This document shows, piece after piece, positions 53,750-64,000 of a stretch of DNA of 64,000 nucleotides. The stretch is from Patiria pectinifera (taxonomy: Eukaryota; Echinodermata; Asteroidea; Valvatida; Asterinidae): positions 7,936,001-8,000,000 of the forward strand of contig CM057141.1 in NCBI GenBank assembly GCA_029964075.1. Direction: 5' to 3'. Positions within the stretch are counted from its first letter, which is position 1. Each line of letters starts with the position of its first letter. Both the position numbers and the translations under genes were made by a program. A model generated the notes under the pieces. That model saw only the letters and a program-made list of their open reading frames with translations, did no database searches and was not told the origin of the DNA.

Positions 53750-54565
53750 TGGTTGTTTTGGGATTATTGTCATTTACAAATTCCCTAAGAAAACATGTAT
53801 TGATTCCGGGTTCACGAGATACTCTAATGCAAATTGCTGAGAGTTTTACTTACAATGTTTTAGGTCTTCTAAAGATGATTACATTTACAGTTGGGTATAT
53901 GAAGCTGCATTTTATCAGAAAAATATAAAGTTGTCTTCGTCACAAAAAGAAATAACACTAATAAAAATGATAAACTGATACATTTCGAATTTTTTTTTAC
54001 TAAATCCTGTGTTGGGAGAGAAAGAGGGTTAAGAGAAACAATATTGCAATGTAATATTGGTGGTTGAGGGTTACTGGTAAAATTGTATAGGCTAACCTAA
54101 TCATTTTTAAGTTTTAAATGTGCAAACTTAGTTCTTGTTGTTGTACTTGTCAATTGTCTTATCTGTCGCCAAGTGTTTGTATCATTCGTAGATTTTATAT
54201 CCCTGTCTTCAATTTACTTGTTCGTATTTTATTTTTATTTTTATTCAATGTTTTTGGCGTTCTTTATTTTTTTTATATTTTTTTTGCCAAAAGCAATATA
54301 TTCGACGAGACTGGGTATTGTATACATGCATGTTAATTGTTTTCTTTGTACTTATAGCATTTTCGAGAGCCTCCAGATAGTTATTTAGTTCGTTTTGGGG
54401 GCAATTCTTCAGGTGTGTTGTTAATATTTCTAATGTAAACTTTTTGTAATCCTGGCCTGTTACTCAAAATGTTTGTATTGTTTTTTTGTGTCTGTAACTC
54501 TGCATGTGTTCTTGCCTGAGAAAAAAATCAATGAAAACAATAAAATGAAATGAAATGAAAAAACG
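53750..54565. other. AT-rich stretch ending in an (AAATG)n tail
   Basis: Follows the retroelement remnant and ends in AATAAAATGAAATGAAATGA (from about 54540). A short-repeat tail like this is common at the 3' end of retroelements, so this may be a retroelement 3' end (inference). Confidence 0.35.
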
Positions 54566-55081
54566 TGACGACGTGAACAGCCCGCAGATTGTTCTTAATC
54601 AAATGGAGGAATGCTGTCAAAATGTACCCAAGTATTTCTAGAGACAATTTGAATTTGAGATCCTTCACTTTCGTTTCACGACAAAATTTCCGCTGGCACA
54701 GAATACTAGATGGTGGTTTCTACAACAAGTTTAACCCGAATATGAACAGAAATGAAGGATTTTTAAGTGTTCACTTCTGAGGCGTCAGGAAAACTCGTCA
54801 AAGTACAACCCAAGTATAAACGGGTGTTGAGACTTGATTATAAAATCTCAATTTCAGCAAGCAGGAAATGGAAAAACGGGGTTGTCCACTTTTGGAGAAT
54901 TTTAGTTGTCCACTTTTCAGGCACCGAGTTCTTTTAAAAACCGGTGTTGCAATTTCTAAACACCTTTAATTCTACTAACAGACAATGGGAAAATACGGTT
55001 GTCAACTTGGCGCTCCATAAAACAGCGCCTTAATGTTGGCAGCGCGCACGCCATCAAAGTAATCATATCAAATTACATTTG

Positions 55082-55142
55082 ACGCGAGATGCGAGATGAG
55101 AGATGCGAGATGCGAGAGGGGAGATGCGAGATGCGAGAGATG
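55082..55142 (+). repeat. GCGAGAT minisatellite
   Basis: Seven to eight degenerate GAGATGC or GAGATGA units in a purine-rich strand. Confidence 0.85.
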
Positions 55143-58100
55143 GCAGATTTGGGACACCATACTGAGTGACAAGAAAACATTTTTACTAACAAATTCATCA
55201 GCTCACAAAGTATGATCAAATCTCATCCAAATTTCTCAAAAAAAGCCGCTCATTACTTGCACGTTGTCGTAAAAGTTGGTACCTTGATGCTGCCTTTATT
55301 CACTCAAAATGGGGCTTGCGGTCGCTGCCGAATTTAATTGAGCGTGATGATGGGGAGTAATAAATAACCGTCTGATATTTTCTACACAAACCCCCGGTGC
55401 AGGGGGTTTTGTATAGAAATTTCTAGATACCAACCTTTACGACAATGTGTTAGTAATGTTTAAGTCATTTTTACAGAGCTGGGATTCTTCATTCTAACAA
55501 GCTAGAAAGAAATGTTAAAATTAAAGTCGTGATTAGCCGATTTGGCCGACGCCGGCCAAATCACGATTTGCATGACCTCAAATTCAAGGACTGTGAGCTT
55601 GTTTTTCTGTAAAAGAAAATTGATGAAATTTGCCCCTACATGCAATTGCTCTACATTGCAATGGAATGCAGACATCATTTTTCAAAATGGCGATGGTCTT
55701 CAGAACTACTTTTATGGATGATCATCTTTGGATGGGATTTTATCCCAAAATTCATTACCCCCAAACAATTGAACATAAAATGAAAGATGATGAAAAAAGC
55801 TTTAATTTGATGTGTGTCTCAAACACCTTGGAGTTGTGGGTATTTTTCTAGAGTTTTGGAAGTGGGGGGCATTTATCACTTGGGTTTACAATACTGGTGC
55901 ATTATTACCTGGAGATCAACCGGAAGAAGTGCGTTGTAATACATTGAGGGCGGGCTACATATCGCCGTACTTAGCTACGGGTGGCATCATCAAGTTTGTC
56001 ACAACTCATTTAGCCAGCATGCGCGGGATAGCCCACGACTGCGTGTCTTGCTCCGTAGACCCATACCTCACCAGTAAAGTTCTGAACAAAATTGGGCTTT
56101 TCTTCCCCATCCCACCTCCACCCCTGGAATAAGTGTGGTGATTGGGGGGGACTCCTTTTCTTTTTAATAGATTTATACATGATGTATAGCCTACATCACA
56201 TCGAACCATCTGGCAGCCAAGACCTATTTATGTCAGCAATTTTTGAAATGTTTATCCACATCAGTTCTGCTAAAAATCCTGGTTATGACAAAGTCCATTA
56301 TGTGAAGAAAGCAAACACATTGCTGTACCTGAACCCGGTCTCGTTCGAACGGCAAATGTCACCATGAAAAGTCTGCAAACAAAGTGACGCTGGAAATCAA
56401 TGACAAAACGGTTAGTTTCCCTCTCTGCCGCCACTCAGGATTAATGGTGGCGGGGCACAACATACTTTCCTCGATACATGGGGTAAGCCCGGTAAAACTA
56501 TTGCATTATTTTGTTATATAGAGTATCCTAGATTGCGTTCAGAAAATACAAGTATGTCTAAGTGTCTCGTAGTATCATCCATCATAGGTCATCATTATTA
56601 AGGCGACAGCTCAAGAGCCACATAACATCGTGATCTAATATTTGTCTGTGGCGGTCTGATTGCGATTTTTCAGTATTCATTTATTTTTCGCATGTGCCTA
56701 ATGTCGCATGACAAACAGGCCCGCTTAAGCGCGCACCAAAAACAAACATTCACTGCAGCACTGCTAGGGAAATTACAGGTCTTAATGACTTATTCCGAGT
56801 TTTTGTTCATGGATTAATGCAACTTTCATGATATGGTGAAACACATCCTCATTCAAGTATCGCCGAATGTACTTTTGATGAGATAATTTCCATATAGATG
56901 ACCCGTGACAAAAGTGTGGGGAAAAGTGTCTTTCGAATATGCCAAATTAACCCAAAAAATGGAAATAAAAGACTCTCTATATTTGGTTTTCAATTTCAAC
57001 GTAAATTGTTACGATGTCGAATTAGTTTTGCGTGTTCAAGCTTTGAAATCCTGTTGAGGATTAGATAAAGGTATAAAACAAATAGATATTGTGGGAGAAC
57101 GAAAATAAATTTGATAAACAAATTTACTGAGCTTATTATTTCCCCCTGTTCATTGTGTGCCAAAACATGATTGCTTCATCACTGAACATTAATGATGGAG
57201 GCAAAGTTATTTCAACTTGAGTTAATTTGCATGGCCTATAGTATTGGAATCGCGTTAAACATTGTGTGCTCATTGCTGATGACAAGCCAATTTTATGACC
57301 AGACTCCATCACCGACAGTAACTCTTGGCTACTTAATCGGGAGCCGTGAGAGATCGCATATAATGTCGGTAAGTCCACGTCCGATATCCGTGCTGACATT
57401 TTCCTGCACCTAATTATATACAAAAAGAAAGACTGAAATACAGTTTGTGGTGGTGATGACGTCATCGTTGCGGTGATGACGTTGCATGTGGGCTTTGGGT
57501 GTGGGAGGCGGGTCCTTTACGCTCGCCAGCCGTTTCTTAGAGTGTCATGCCTATCCAGAATGATTTTTGTCATCAAAATATTGATTTATGCCGAAAGCAT
57601 ATAAATCATTATGGGGAAAACAGTTCTGACCATGTTCTAATCTAAAATTGTAGACTTTGCTTGAGATCAATATTATTACTCATCATTAAGCCCAGCAAGG
57701 TGGCTAACGCAGACACAAACATTTTCTCTTTCAAGTAATCCTGCCCCGTTAGTACGATAGATCCATGAGTCTGTCGTCAATGCAGAGTTTTACTCCATGG
57801 CCTATTTGTTTTGTTTATTCATTTTCTGTAGTTTGTCTCATTTCCACTCGTCAAGATGACCTCAAACGAGACGCTTGCTCAATTATACCGCGATTTTAAA
57901 CTCCCATGTTTTTTATCAGTTGTCAATTTAAATAATAGGGAGAAATAATTAGATTGATTTAGGCAATTTAGGATGCACCGCATTTTAAAGTTCATGTGAC
58001 CTTTGAGCAGTATAAAACTTTGTCTTTAATATTTAGCAAGCAGGCGCCCGCTGAATGGTCATCTTGAGGTCAAGACGCAGTCTTGTTTTGCATAATAATC

Positions 58101-58740
58101 GCCGAATCTGCGCGAATACCATATACACTCTCTGCAATCGGTTATTTCATATAGGCTATAGATATAGAGTACGCGGTGCCAGTCGAATTTTATTAATCGT
58201 GGATGACCAATCGAATAGCTCGGGCTTTATCATCAGAAGCGTCAAAGACGTGTAGAGTAGTTAAAGCTGTCACAGTGACCTATTTATTATTAAATTGAAG
58301 ACAGCTATGCGGAAACCGATCGTTTTTGTACGCCGTTTGGAATTTAAAAAAAAATATATGTAAAACATGAAACTGCGAATGAGTGTTTTCTGAGAGGTGT
58401 CCAAAGATTACGGTTTAGTTCTTAAATCGATGCTGTATATACCGACGCACAAATGCTACAATACCACGACTTTGAAAATTGCTCAGTAGGATACTCAACC
58501 AGTAGTCCCTACACCGAATGCGAAATAGGAGGGATGTGTGCGTGAGTAGTGTTATAGGAAAATCCTGCTGTATGGAAAGGGGAAATAGAATCAGAAGATG
58601 AGTTCCTGGAAAAATGACATCGAGGTGGGTGTGGTAGGAACCAGTGTGGGCACCTACCGTGGAAGTTTGCTAGAAGGGTATTTTCGAGGGGAAAACCACC
58701 ACGAAAGGAAACGATTGTTACAGTGGGGCAGAAAGGGGAA
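55143..58740. other. Non-coding stretch, nothing recognised
   Basis: Short frames such as 55812-56132 have no recognised family and no supporting splice context. A CRE-like TGATGACGTCATC occurs at about 57455. A small perfect hairpin lies at 55537-55560 (GATTTGGCCG and CGGCCAAATC around ACGC). Confidence 0.35.
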
Positions 58741-58747
58741 ATATTTG

Positions 58748-59037
58748 GGGGAATTGTGCCTTTGATGACACAAGCATGGAATTTTGCACACAGTCAGAGT
58801 ATGTCATGAGAAGATATTTGGCTATAGGGCCATCGCAGATTTGTTCTTTGAAAAAATATAGGTAGAATGAACAAGCAATTTTCAAAATTTTCAAAATTGC
58901 TGCCATTGCTTGTTATTGAATCTATATCTTATTCAAAGGACAAATCTGCGATGGCCCTATAGTCAAATATCTTTCTCATGACATACTCTGACTATGTGCC
59001 AAATTCTATGCTTGTGTCATCAAATAGGCACAATCCC
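58748..59037. repeat. 290-bp palindrome upstream of the last gene
   Basis: The left arm begins GGGAATTGTGCCTTTGATGA; the right arm ends TCATCAAATAGGCACAATCC. Shared blocks include GGGCCATCGCAGATTTGT and GAGTATGTCATGAGAA. The centre is AAGCAATTTTCAAAATTTTC with its complement nearby. Arms are about 130 bp and end 149 bp before a CRE. Probably a MITE. Confidence 0.9.
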
Positions 59038-59185
59038 ACCACCTATCTGCCGTAGTATTACAACTACTTCCGCGTTTGCTCGAGAGAAAGTAGGTTCGTT
59101 TTATCACATTTTAAGGTAAAGTATAGAAAACCGGTTTTAGTAATGGAATAAAACACGTGCAGTACATATCTCGTTAAACTTCACA

Positions 59186-59290
59186 TGACGTCAGCAGATT
59201 TATTGTTCTTTTTCCGCCAATCACGGAGCGTGTTTCATATCACCGCCAAGGTGGTTGTATAAAAGGCGGTGAAAGGTCCGCGCTCATTCC
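59186..59290 (+). promoter_or_regulatory. Textbook core promoter: CRE, CCAAT, TATA, Inr
   Basis: A full CRE palindrome TGACGTCA at 59186-59193, CCAAT at 59217-59221, TATAAAAG at 59258-59265 and an initiator-like CTCATTCC with its A at 59286, 28 bp after the TATA start. The order and spacing are those of a regulated, cAMP/ATF-responsive class II promoter. It drives the exon beginning just downstream. Confidence 0.8.
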
Positions 59291-59453
59291 AATTGCGCTC
59301 GTATACCGGTTATCGCCTGCTCGCACTGTGACTGTGATCTGCTATCCGTGTGTCGTGACCATTGTCAAGGTTGTTTTGCGGTAAAAGAAGAGGAGTTTGG
59401 AATCGAAGACAGACTGGACACGAAGGCTATCGGTGGGTTCATAAGCTGGCATT

Positions 59454-59490
59454 ATGAGATACATCACTTTCATCATCTGTCTTGTCTATG
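59454..59490 (+). CDS. First coding exon: signal-peptide-like start of an unidentified gene
   Basis: The first ATG after the predicted start site (no upstream ATG in the 168-nt leader) encodes MRYITFIICLVY plus the first base of the next codon, then the strong donor G|GTAAGTAAG. A hydrophobic 12-residue start ending in phase 1 is typical of signal-peptide exons of secreted or membrane proteins. No downstream exon could be recognised in the remaining 4.5 kb, so the family is unknown and intron 1 probably runs past the window. Confidence 0.65.
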
Positions 59491-61425
59491 GTAAGTAAGT
59501 TTCATTTATTCTTGAGGGCTGCTGCAATTACGCGATTATTTTTAGCGTCTTTTTTTACAACAAATTAATATGTGTAGCTGAAGAGACACCGGAAACATTT
59601 TATAGAAAAGGTTGACAATTTCGAAGCCCTAAAAACCGGGTCTTCAAATCATGTATTCACTTCTGTTAAAAGCTTTGGACGCGACGGTTTATAAACGCTT
59701 GATATTAAAGTTACTGAACTGTGACAGCAAGTAAGTATTCTGTTAGAATCGGGAGCATTGTTTTCAATGTTTCTGTGCAAAGGTGCGTATTTCTTTATTC
59801 CCGTTGTCTTTATAGCTTTGCGTTCCAAGATTCGGCGGGCATATTTTTTTTGGCAAAGTAGACCAATTGGGCCCACATAAATTGAGTGAGGTTACATGAG
59901 TTAAGGTGAATAAAGTCTACTGTTGTATAATTATGTAGGAAATGATGTGAAAGTAATTTGGGAAGGATACAAATCACGATGATCGAGAATGGTACGGCCA
60001 GATACGATGCAAGAAGTAGAAACACGAGAAAAAAATCCGTACTTTATAACAGGAGTTGCTAAATAGATGTATAATCCAACAGTTCATCATCGCGACTATA
60101 TTATGTAGGTCAACTTCTACAGGAGTGCGATGTTTGTGCGTTTTTATTTGTTTTTAATTGGCATAAAATATTGTGGTGAACCAAACCTCCTTGTTATCTT
60201 TGGTCTCGTGCAAAGATTAGTGTCTGATATTTCAGAAAAACAAAATGTCCAAACTCGGGGAATGATAAACACTTGAGAGTTTCAGTGCGTCATGTGACGT
60301 TGGTTATCAAACAACTGTCAATGGGCAAGAGCATAATAATGTTCACTCAACTTGTCTTATCTTTTTTCGCATGTTTGGATGCCGATAAGTTCCCTGTGTA
60401 GTTGTAATGTTTCCATTGGGAATTTTACACAAGTCATGCAGTTTATAAATAGAATAAAGAAATCTACTTTGGCCCGATGACATAATGTACTGTCGTGACT
60501 TTACGGCTTATCCCTGTGTAATTCCACAATATGATGAAACGATCATGAAGCATTAGCCTACTCCATTTATTATGACTTCAGAGAATATCTTGTAGCGACG
60601 ACGTCTCCAATGGTGGCGATGGTTTTATGAAACGATTTCGTTTTACAGTTGAAAGTTTCCCTTGAGAAAAGAACACAATTTAACGTAGCGAGAAAAAAAC
60701 AGTCTGTGTGTGTCTGTGTTGATAATGGTATTGTTAACAGAGTCTTCCAACACATTCGTTCACGATTCTTCTTTGCAGAACTAAGAGACGTACGGAGATG
60801 TTGAGAGTTAATATAAGCCCTCGTTACTCAAGGCTTGCCTCTAAATGAAACATGCATATTCCCGTGTTGATCAGAGAACTCACACATGTAAATGAAAGGG
60901 TTTAAAACTTGTCATCTTGACAAGATAGTCCGCCGTGTAACAAGACAGAATAATCTACAGTGTGAATCTGACAGGTTCAATCTTGTTATTCTTGCTGGGA
61001 ATCGCAATAACATGACAAGTTCACGATTTTCATCATGCATAATACTACCTGCTACTGTATATAGCAACACGTCTATGTTCACAAGTATCATGTGAAGGCT
61101 ACAGGGGGGGAAATGGGTTTCTTTTGTAAAGAAAATTACAATAAAAACAATGATGAGATGAGTCTGATATTGTATCTTGGAGGTTCTCCTGTCATAACCA
61201 CACGTTGCAGTGGTTCATTTTCTTTTAATACCAGGGCGGAATACATACAATACGATCATTCACGCAATGGGGTCACAGACGCCGCTTTCCAGTCATATCA
61301 AATTCTCCTCTGGATTATATTTAAATAAAAAGTCCAGAGTTTTCGGCCTACAATCATGCAACATGACGCGTTAAAACACATAGCTGACTGACGCATAAGT
61401 TTCTAGCAGGTCTCTCTGCCGCATC
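59491..61425 (+). other. Probable first intron of the last gene, 5' part
   Basis: Starts with the consensus donor GTAAGTAAG. AT-rich, with no recognisable exon. Confidence 0.4.
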
Positions 61426-61745
61426 CCTCACTCTTTGCAGAGGGTGCAGAATGCTGCAGCAGGTAGACTTGAAATCAAGTCGATCCGGAAATACGTGTTG
61501 CGTACGATATGGCACTTACACGCGGGGACGATTTGTGCATCCTCGGCCCTAATATGCGTGTGGGTCGATGTCGAAGCCAACAAATTATTAACATGCACAC
61601 CTAGTAGATAGACCTATTGCTTGTAGACAGACCAAACACGACTTGTTCTCAAGTCTACGGCCAGGTTGCTCAACGTTACGACAAAAACATAGCCACATCA
61701 CTGCAGCTCTCATGCAATTGCACATGGTTGCCAGTCAAGCATAGG

Positions 61746-62590
61746 CAAGGGCAACCTCGTCCCCAGGGTGTCGAGCAGTACGCCCCCACCACTACCTGCT
61801 CTCTCACCCTGGTATTGGATAATTTGCATGTGCAAGATTTTCGAACACGTATGCAAATGAGGAATAGTCTGGTGCCTGCATGTGCGTTACATTAGCGTTT
61901 GTTTTTGTATGCGGCGTCTGGGGTAAAAACAGCATCAATTCGTCGCGTCGTGAGTTATAAAAACGCGATTTTGGGGGGAAGATACAATGTTAGAATACGG
62001 CCCGCCAATATGCAGTATCTCATTTTATATTTATATGAGCAAACTGGAAAGAAAAGGAGTATTTTTGAGAAGGCGTGGACGTTATAATTACAATAATCGT
62101 GAAAACACGTAATGCACGTTGGAAATAACAACACGAACTACACGATAAAAATCCATGATTAGCAAATTGCGATATCGAATCAGGACACAGGAAGAAAGTT
62201 TCCTATCCAGGGCTTACTATTGGAAACTAGGTTAAAAATAAAGTAAACACTGGGGACGAGGTTGAGGCAAGGGCGGATCCAGAACACAATTTTTGGGGGA
62301 AAAGTTTTGGTCCCCCAAAATGTGGGTCCAACAAATCACAGTGAGGGGTTCGGGGCTCGATTAAGGGCCCCGATTTTTTTTGATTTTTTGGGGGGATTCT
62401 AGATGCTCTGGGTGCGATCTTAGGCAATTTCTGACTACTTTAACCAATTTGTTTTTGAGGAAAAGATGGTGGTGTACGCAGTACGTGCCTTTATTGCGAC
62501 GCCACTTAAAAGAAAATTGGGCCCCTCATTTGGTTTTTTTTTGGGGGGGGGGCATGACCCCCTTCCCCCCGTCCCCCCGATCCGGCATTG
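61746..62590. mobile_element. hAT-type MITE inserted in the LINE, 8-bp TSD
   Basis: The ends CAAGGGCGGATC and, reversed, CAATGCCGGATC are flanked by AGCATAGG (61738-61745) and AGCACAGG (62591-62598), an 8-bp duplication with one change. That fits hAT. The insertion splits the LINE at WLPVKHR. The element itself is split by another (61752-62264) and would be about 323 bp without it. Confidence 0.75.
61752..62264. mobile_element. Younger MITE nested in the hAT-type MITE, 9-bp TSD
   Basis: 513 bp with perfect 15-bp inverted ends CAACCTCGTCCCCAG (61752-61766; reversed at 62250-62264). Perfect flanking duplication AGGCAAGGG (61743-61751 and 62265-62273). Its target spans the junction between the LINE and the older MITE, so it came last. 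No protein is encoded. Confidence 0.85.
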
Positions 62591-62900
62591 AGCACAGGGT
62601 GATTTTTAAAGTCTGTCTCTTGATTTTTAAATATCTCCGTGGTTACGCTCCCAATTATTTTGTGTGATGTGCTAAGTATCAGAATTCCAACTACATTTAC
62701 TAGTTCAACACGAGACAATTCTCGATTAAATTGTCCTAAAGCCAGGCTAGTTTCCACGGGTGAAAGAATGTTTTCTGTGGCTGGTCCCCGGCTGTGGAAC
62801 CAGCTTGGGGCTCACCTTAGGAAGTCGAAACGTGTTCAGAGTTTTAAGTCTGGTTGAAAAACTCACCTTTTTTAATTCATAGGTAGTAGGTTTTTATAAT

Positions 62901-64000
62901 AGTTAATCTGTTAATAGTGAAGTTGTAAAATTTTTATTCACTGGGTTTAATTGAGTTTTAATGTATTGATGTTTACATGATAAGTATTTTAAAGTTATTA
63001 TTAACTTTAAGCTTTTGAGTTGGAAACATTTCACGGCTTGCTTTTGCCTCGAAGTGACTTTTTTAAGCATCACGCTGCGTTAATGGCTCGTGTTTGGTTA
63101 TACCCTGTGGACATGCTGACGCCTATCACAGAGACTGTCATTCATAGTTTGACATTCATATACCTATTATCATATTACGTATCAGTAGGAGTGAGACACA
63201 CGCATTGACACCACGATACAACCTTGACATTATTTGGGGGGTTGAGTGTGACGAACTGAAAGGAGACTCCCATCGGCTACGCCCCGCGTTGAATCCATCC
63301 ACTGCAGCGTGGCTGGCACGCTTGACACAAGTTTTACTTATATTAAAAACGCTACCCTCAAGCCTAAGCCAAGGGCCTGGGTTCACATCAGTTCATCGAC
63401 TTTGAGGAAAAAATAATCCTGTATTAATTATCATGTTCGTGTTGACCACCTGACCTGGAATGTCGTTGTCTGGAAACTGTTGGGACCAATGTCCTCTCCG
63501 CTATATTTCACCAGCCGATCCGCAGGAGGGGATAACTGCCGGTAGTTTTCTTCGGGGAGGTAGGGGCACTGATGTGGGTATTTGTAAACAACTCACGGAA
63601 AGCAGGTCAACTTTGGACGTCAGGTTTCCCTTGTCTCCTTGGGAAAAAGTTGGTCTTGTTAAGTTTCAACTACTTTTTTTTTATATAAAATCCAACCCCC
63701 TTTTTATCGCCGGTCATTAATCGGTGTTTTCGCTCAAGACAAGTCACAGCTTATACAGGTTTACCAACGGAGGTGTACCAACGGGGAGATTGGCAAAATA
63801 TCTCCATCAGCGACAACTGGATTTTGGGGAATTCCTTGTCATTAAATTGGTGAATTTATTTGGTTACCCCGTGCGTAGTAATTTTCTTACTGTGTTTTTC
63901 CCTTCAGAACGACACTCTGCTATTCGATTACGTCAACTGTTTAATACATGTACAGTTTACTTCACTTGCATATACTCTTGTTTGGCCTTACATCGAATTG
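62901..64000. other. Non-coding tail of the window
   Basis: 62901-63020 is AT-rich and probably the LINE 3' UTR. No exon is recognised in the rest. The plus-strand frame at 63460-63720 has no family features and no clear splice context. Confidence 0.35.

Larger units (their letters stand above)
61426..62900 (+). pseudogene. LINE reverse-transcriptase tail, interrupted by nested MITEs
   Basis: Fragments in order: SLQRVQNAAAGRL (about 61430), WLPVKHR (about 61722-61745), then after the inserted elements HRVIFKVCLLIFKYLRGYAP (from 62594), then in another frame RMFSVAGPRLWNQLGAHLRK (about 62767-62826) to a TGA that breaks the usual FKSxLKTHLF ending. This order is the conserved C-terminal tail of non-LTR reverse transcriptases of the L2/CR1/RTEX type. 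A frameshift lies near 62660. The rest of the element upstream is not recognisable. Confidence 0.85.

Noticed and set aside
55812..56132. 106-codon plus-strand frame
   Set aside because: No recognised family, no splice context, and it runs into a C-rich low-complexity end.

Overview
This is eukaryotic nuclear DNA, most likely from a marine invertebrate deuterostome (echinoderm, hemichordate or amphioxus type). The reasons are small exons in long AT-rich introns with GT-AG (and some GC-AG) junctions, dense MITE, SINE and LINE debris, frequent TACATGTA and ACCGGT palindromes, and a linked gene pair also found in vertebrates. The clade is an inference. No bacterial gene, operon, CRISPR array or convincing tRNA or rRNA gene was seen. 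Almost all of the short open frames are chance.

Four genes can be supported. (1) The 3' end of an unrecognised plus-strand gene: last two coding exons at 1082-1210 and 2454-2516. (2) A minus-strand orthologue of human C16orf87 (UPF0547), coding exons running from 28313 down to 23913. (3) A complete plus-strand alanine aminotransferase gene (ALT, GPT/GPT2 family), 13 coding exons from 29152 to 47649, 532 codons, with every exon joint in phase and the PLP lysine, NPGNPTG loop and carboxylate-binding arginine present. (4) The promoter and first exon of an unidentified secreted or membrane protein gene at 59186-59490, whose remaining exons are not found and may lie beyond the window. Genes 2 and 3 are head to head about 0.84 kb apart, as I recall C16orf87 and GPT2 are in human 16q11.2, so the pair looks like ancestral microsynteny.

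Layout: 1-2516 tail of gene 1; 2517-22.5k gene-poor, with a pogo-type MITE, a palindromic MITE carrying a CRE, minisatellites, a PIF/Harbinger MITE and a 2-kb foldback element; 22.5k-28.3k the C16orf87 orthologue, with a second PIF/Harbinger MITE and a 0.9-kb palindrome in its introns; 28.3k-29.15k shared promoter interval; 29.15k-47.65k the ALT gene, whose introns hold a tRNA-derived SINE, a 146-bp tandem array, a 49-bp minisatellite and several MITEs; 47.65k-50.3k probable ALT 3' UTR; 50.3k-59.2k gene-poor, with a MITE that has a perfect 10-bp target duplication, a Penelope-like remnant and palindromes; 59.2k-64k the start of gene 4, whose apparent first intron holds a LINE remnant interrupted by two nested MITEs.

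Most notable: the ALT gene uses two GC-AG introns out of 12; it has an in-frame Met-Met pair just after the mitochondrial presequence, aligned with the start of cytosolic ALT1; and one of its introns holds seven TCAAGGTCA nuclear-receptor-type sites in a 146-bp register. The foldback element is built from 21-bp units that are each able to form a hairpin.
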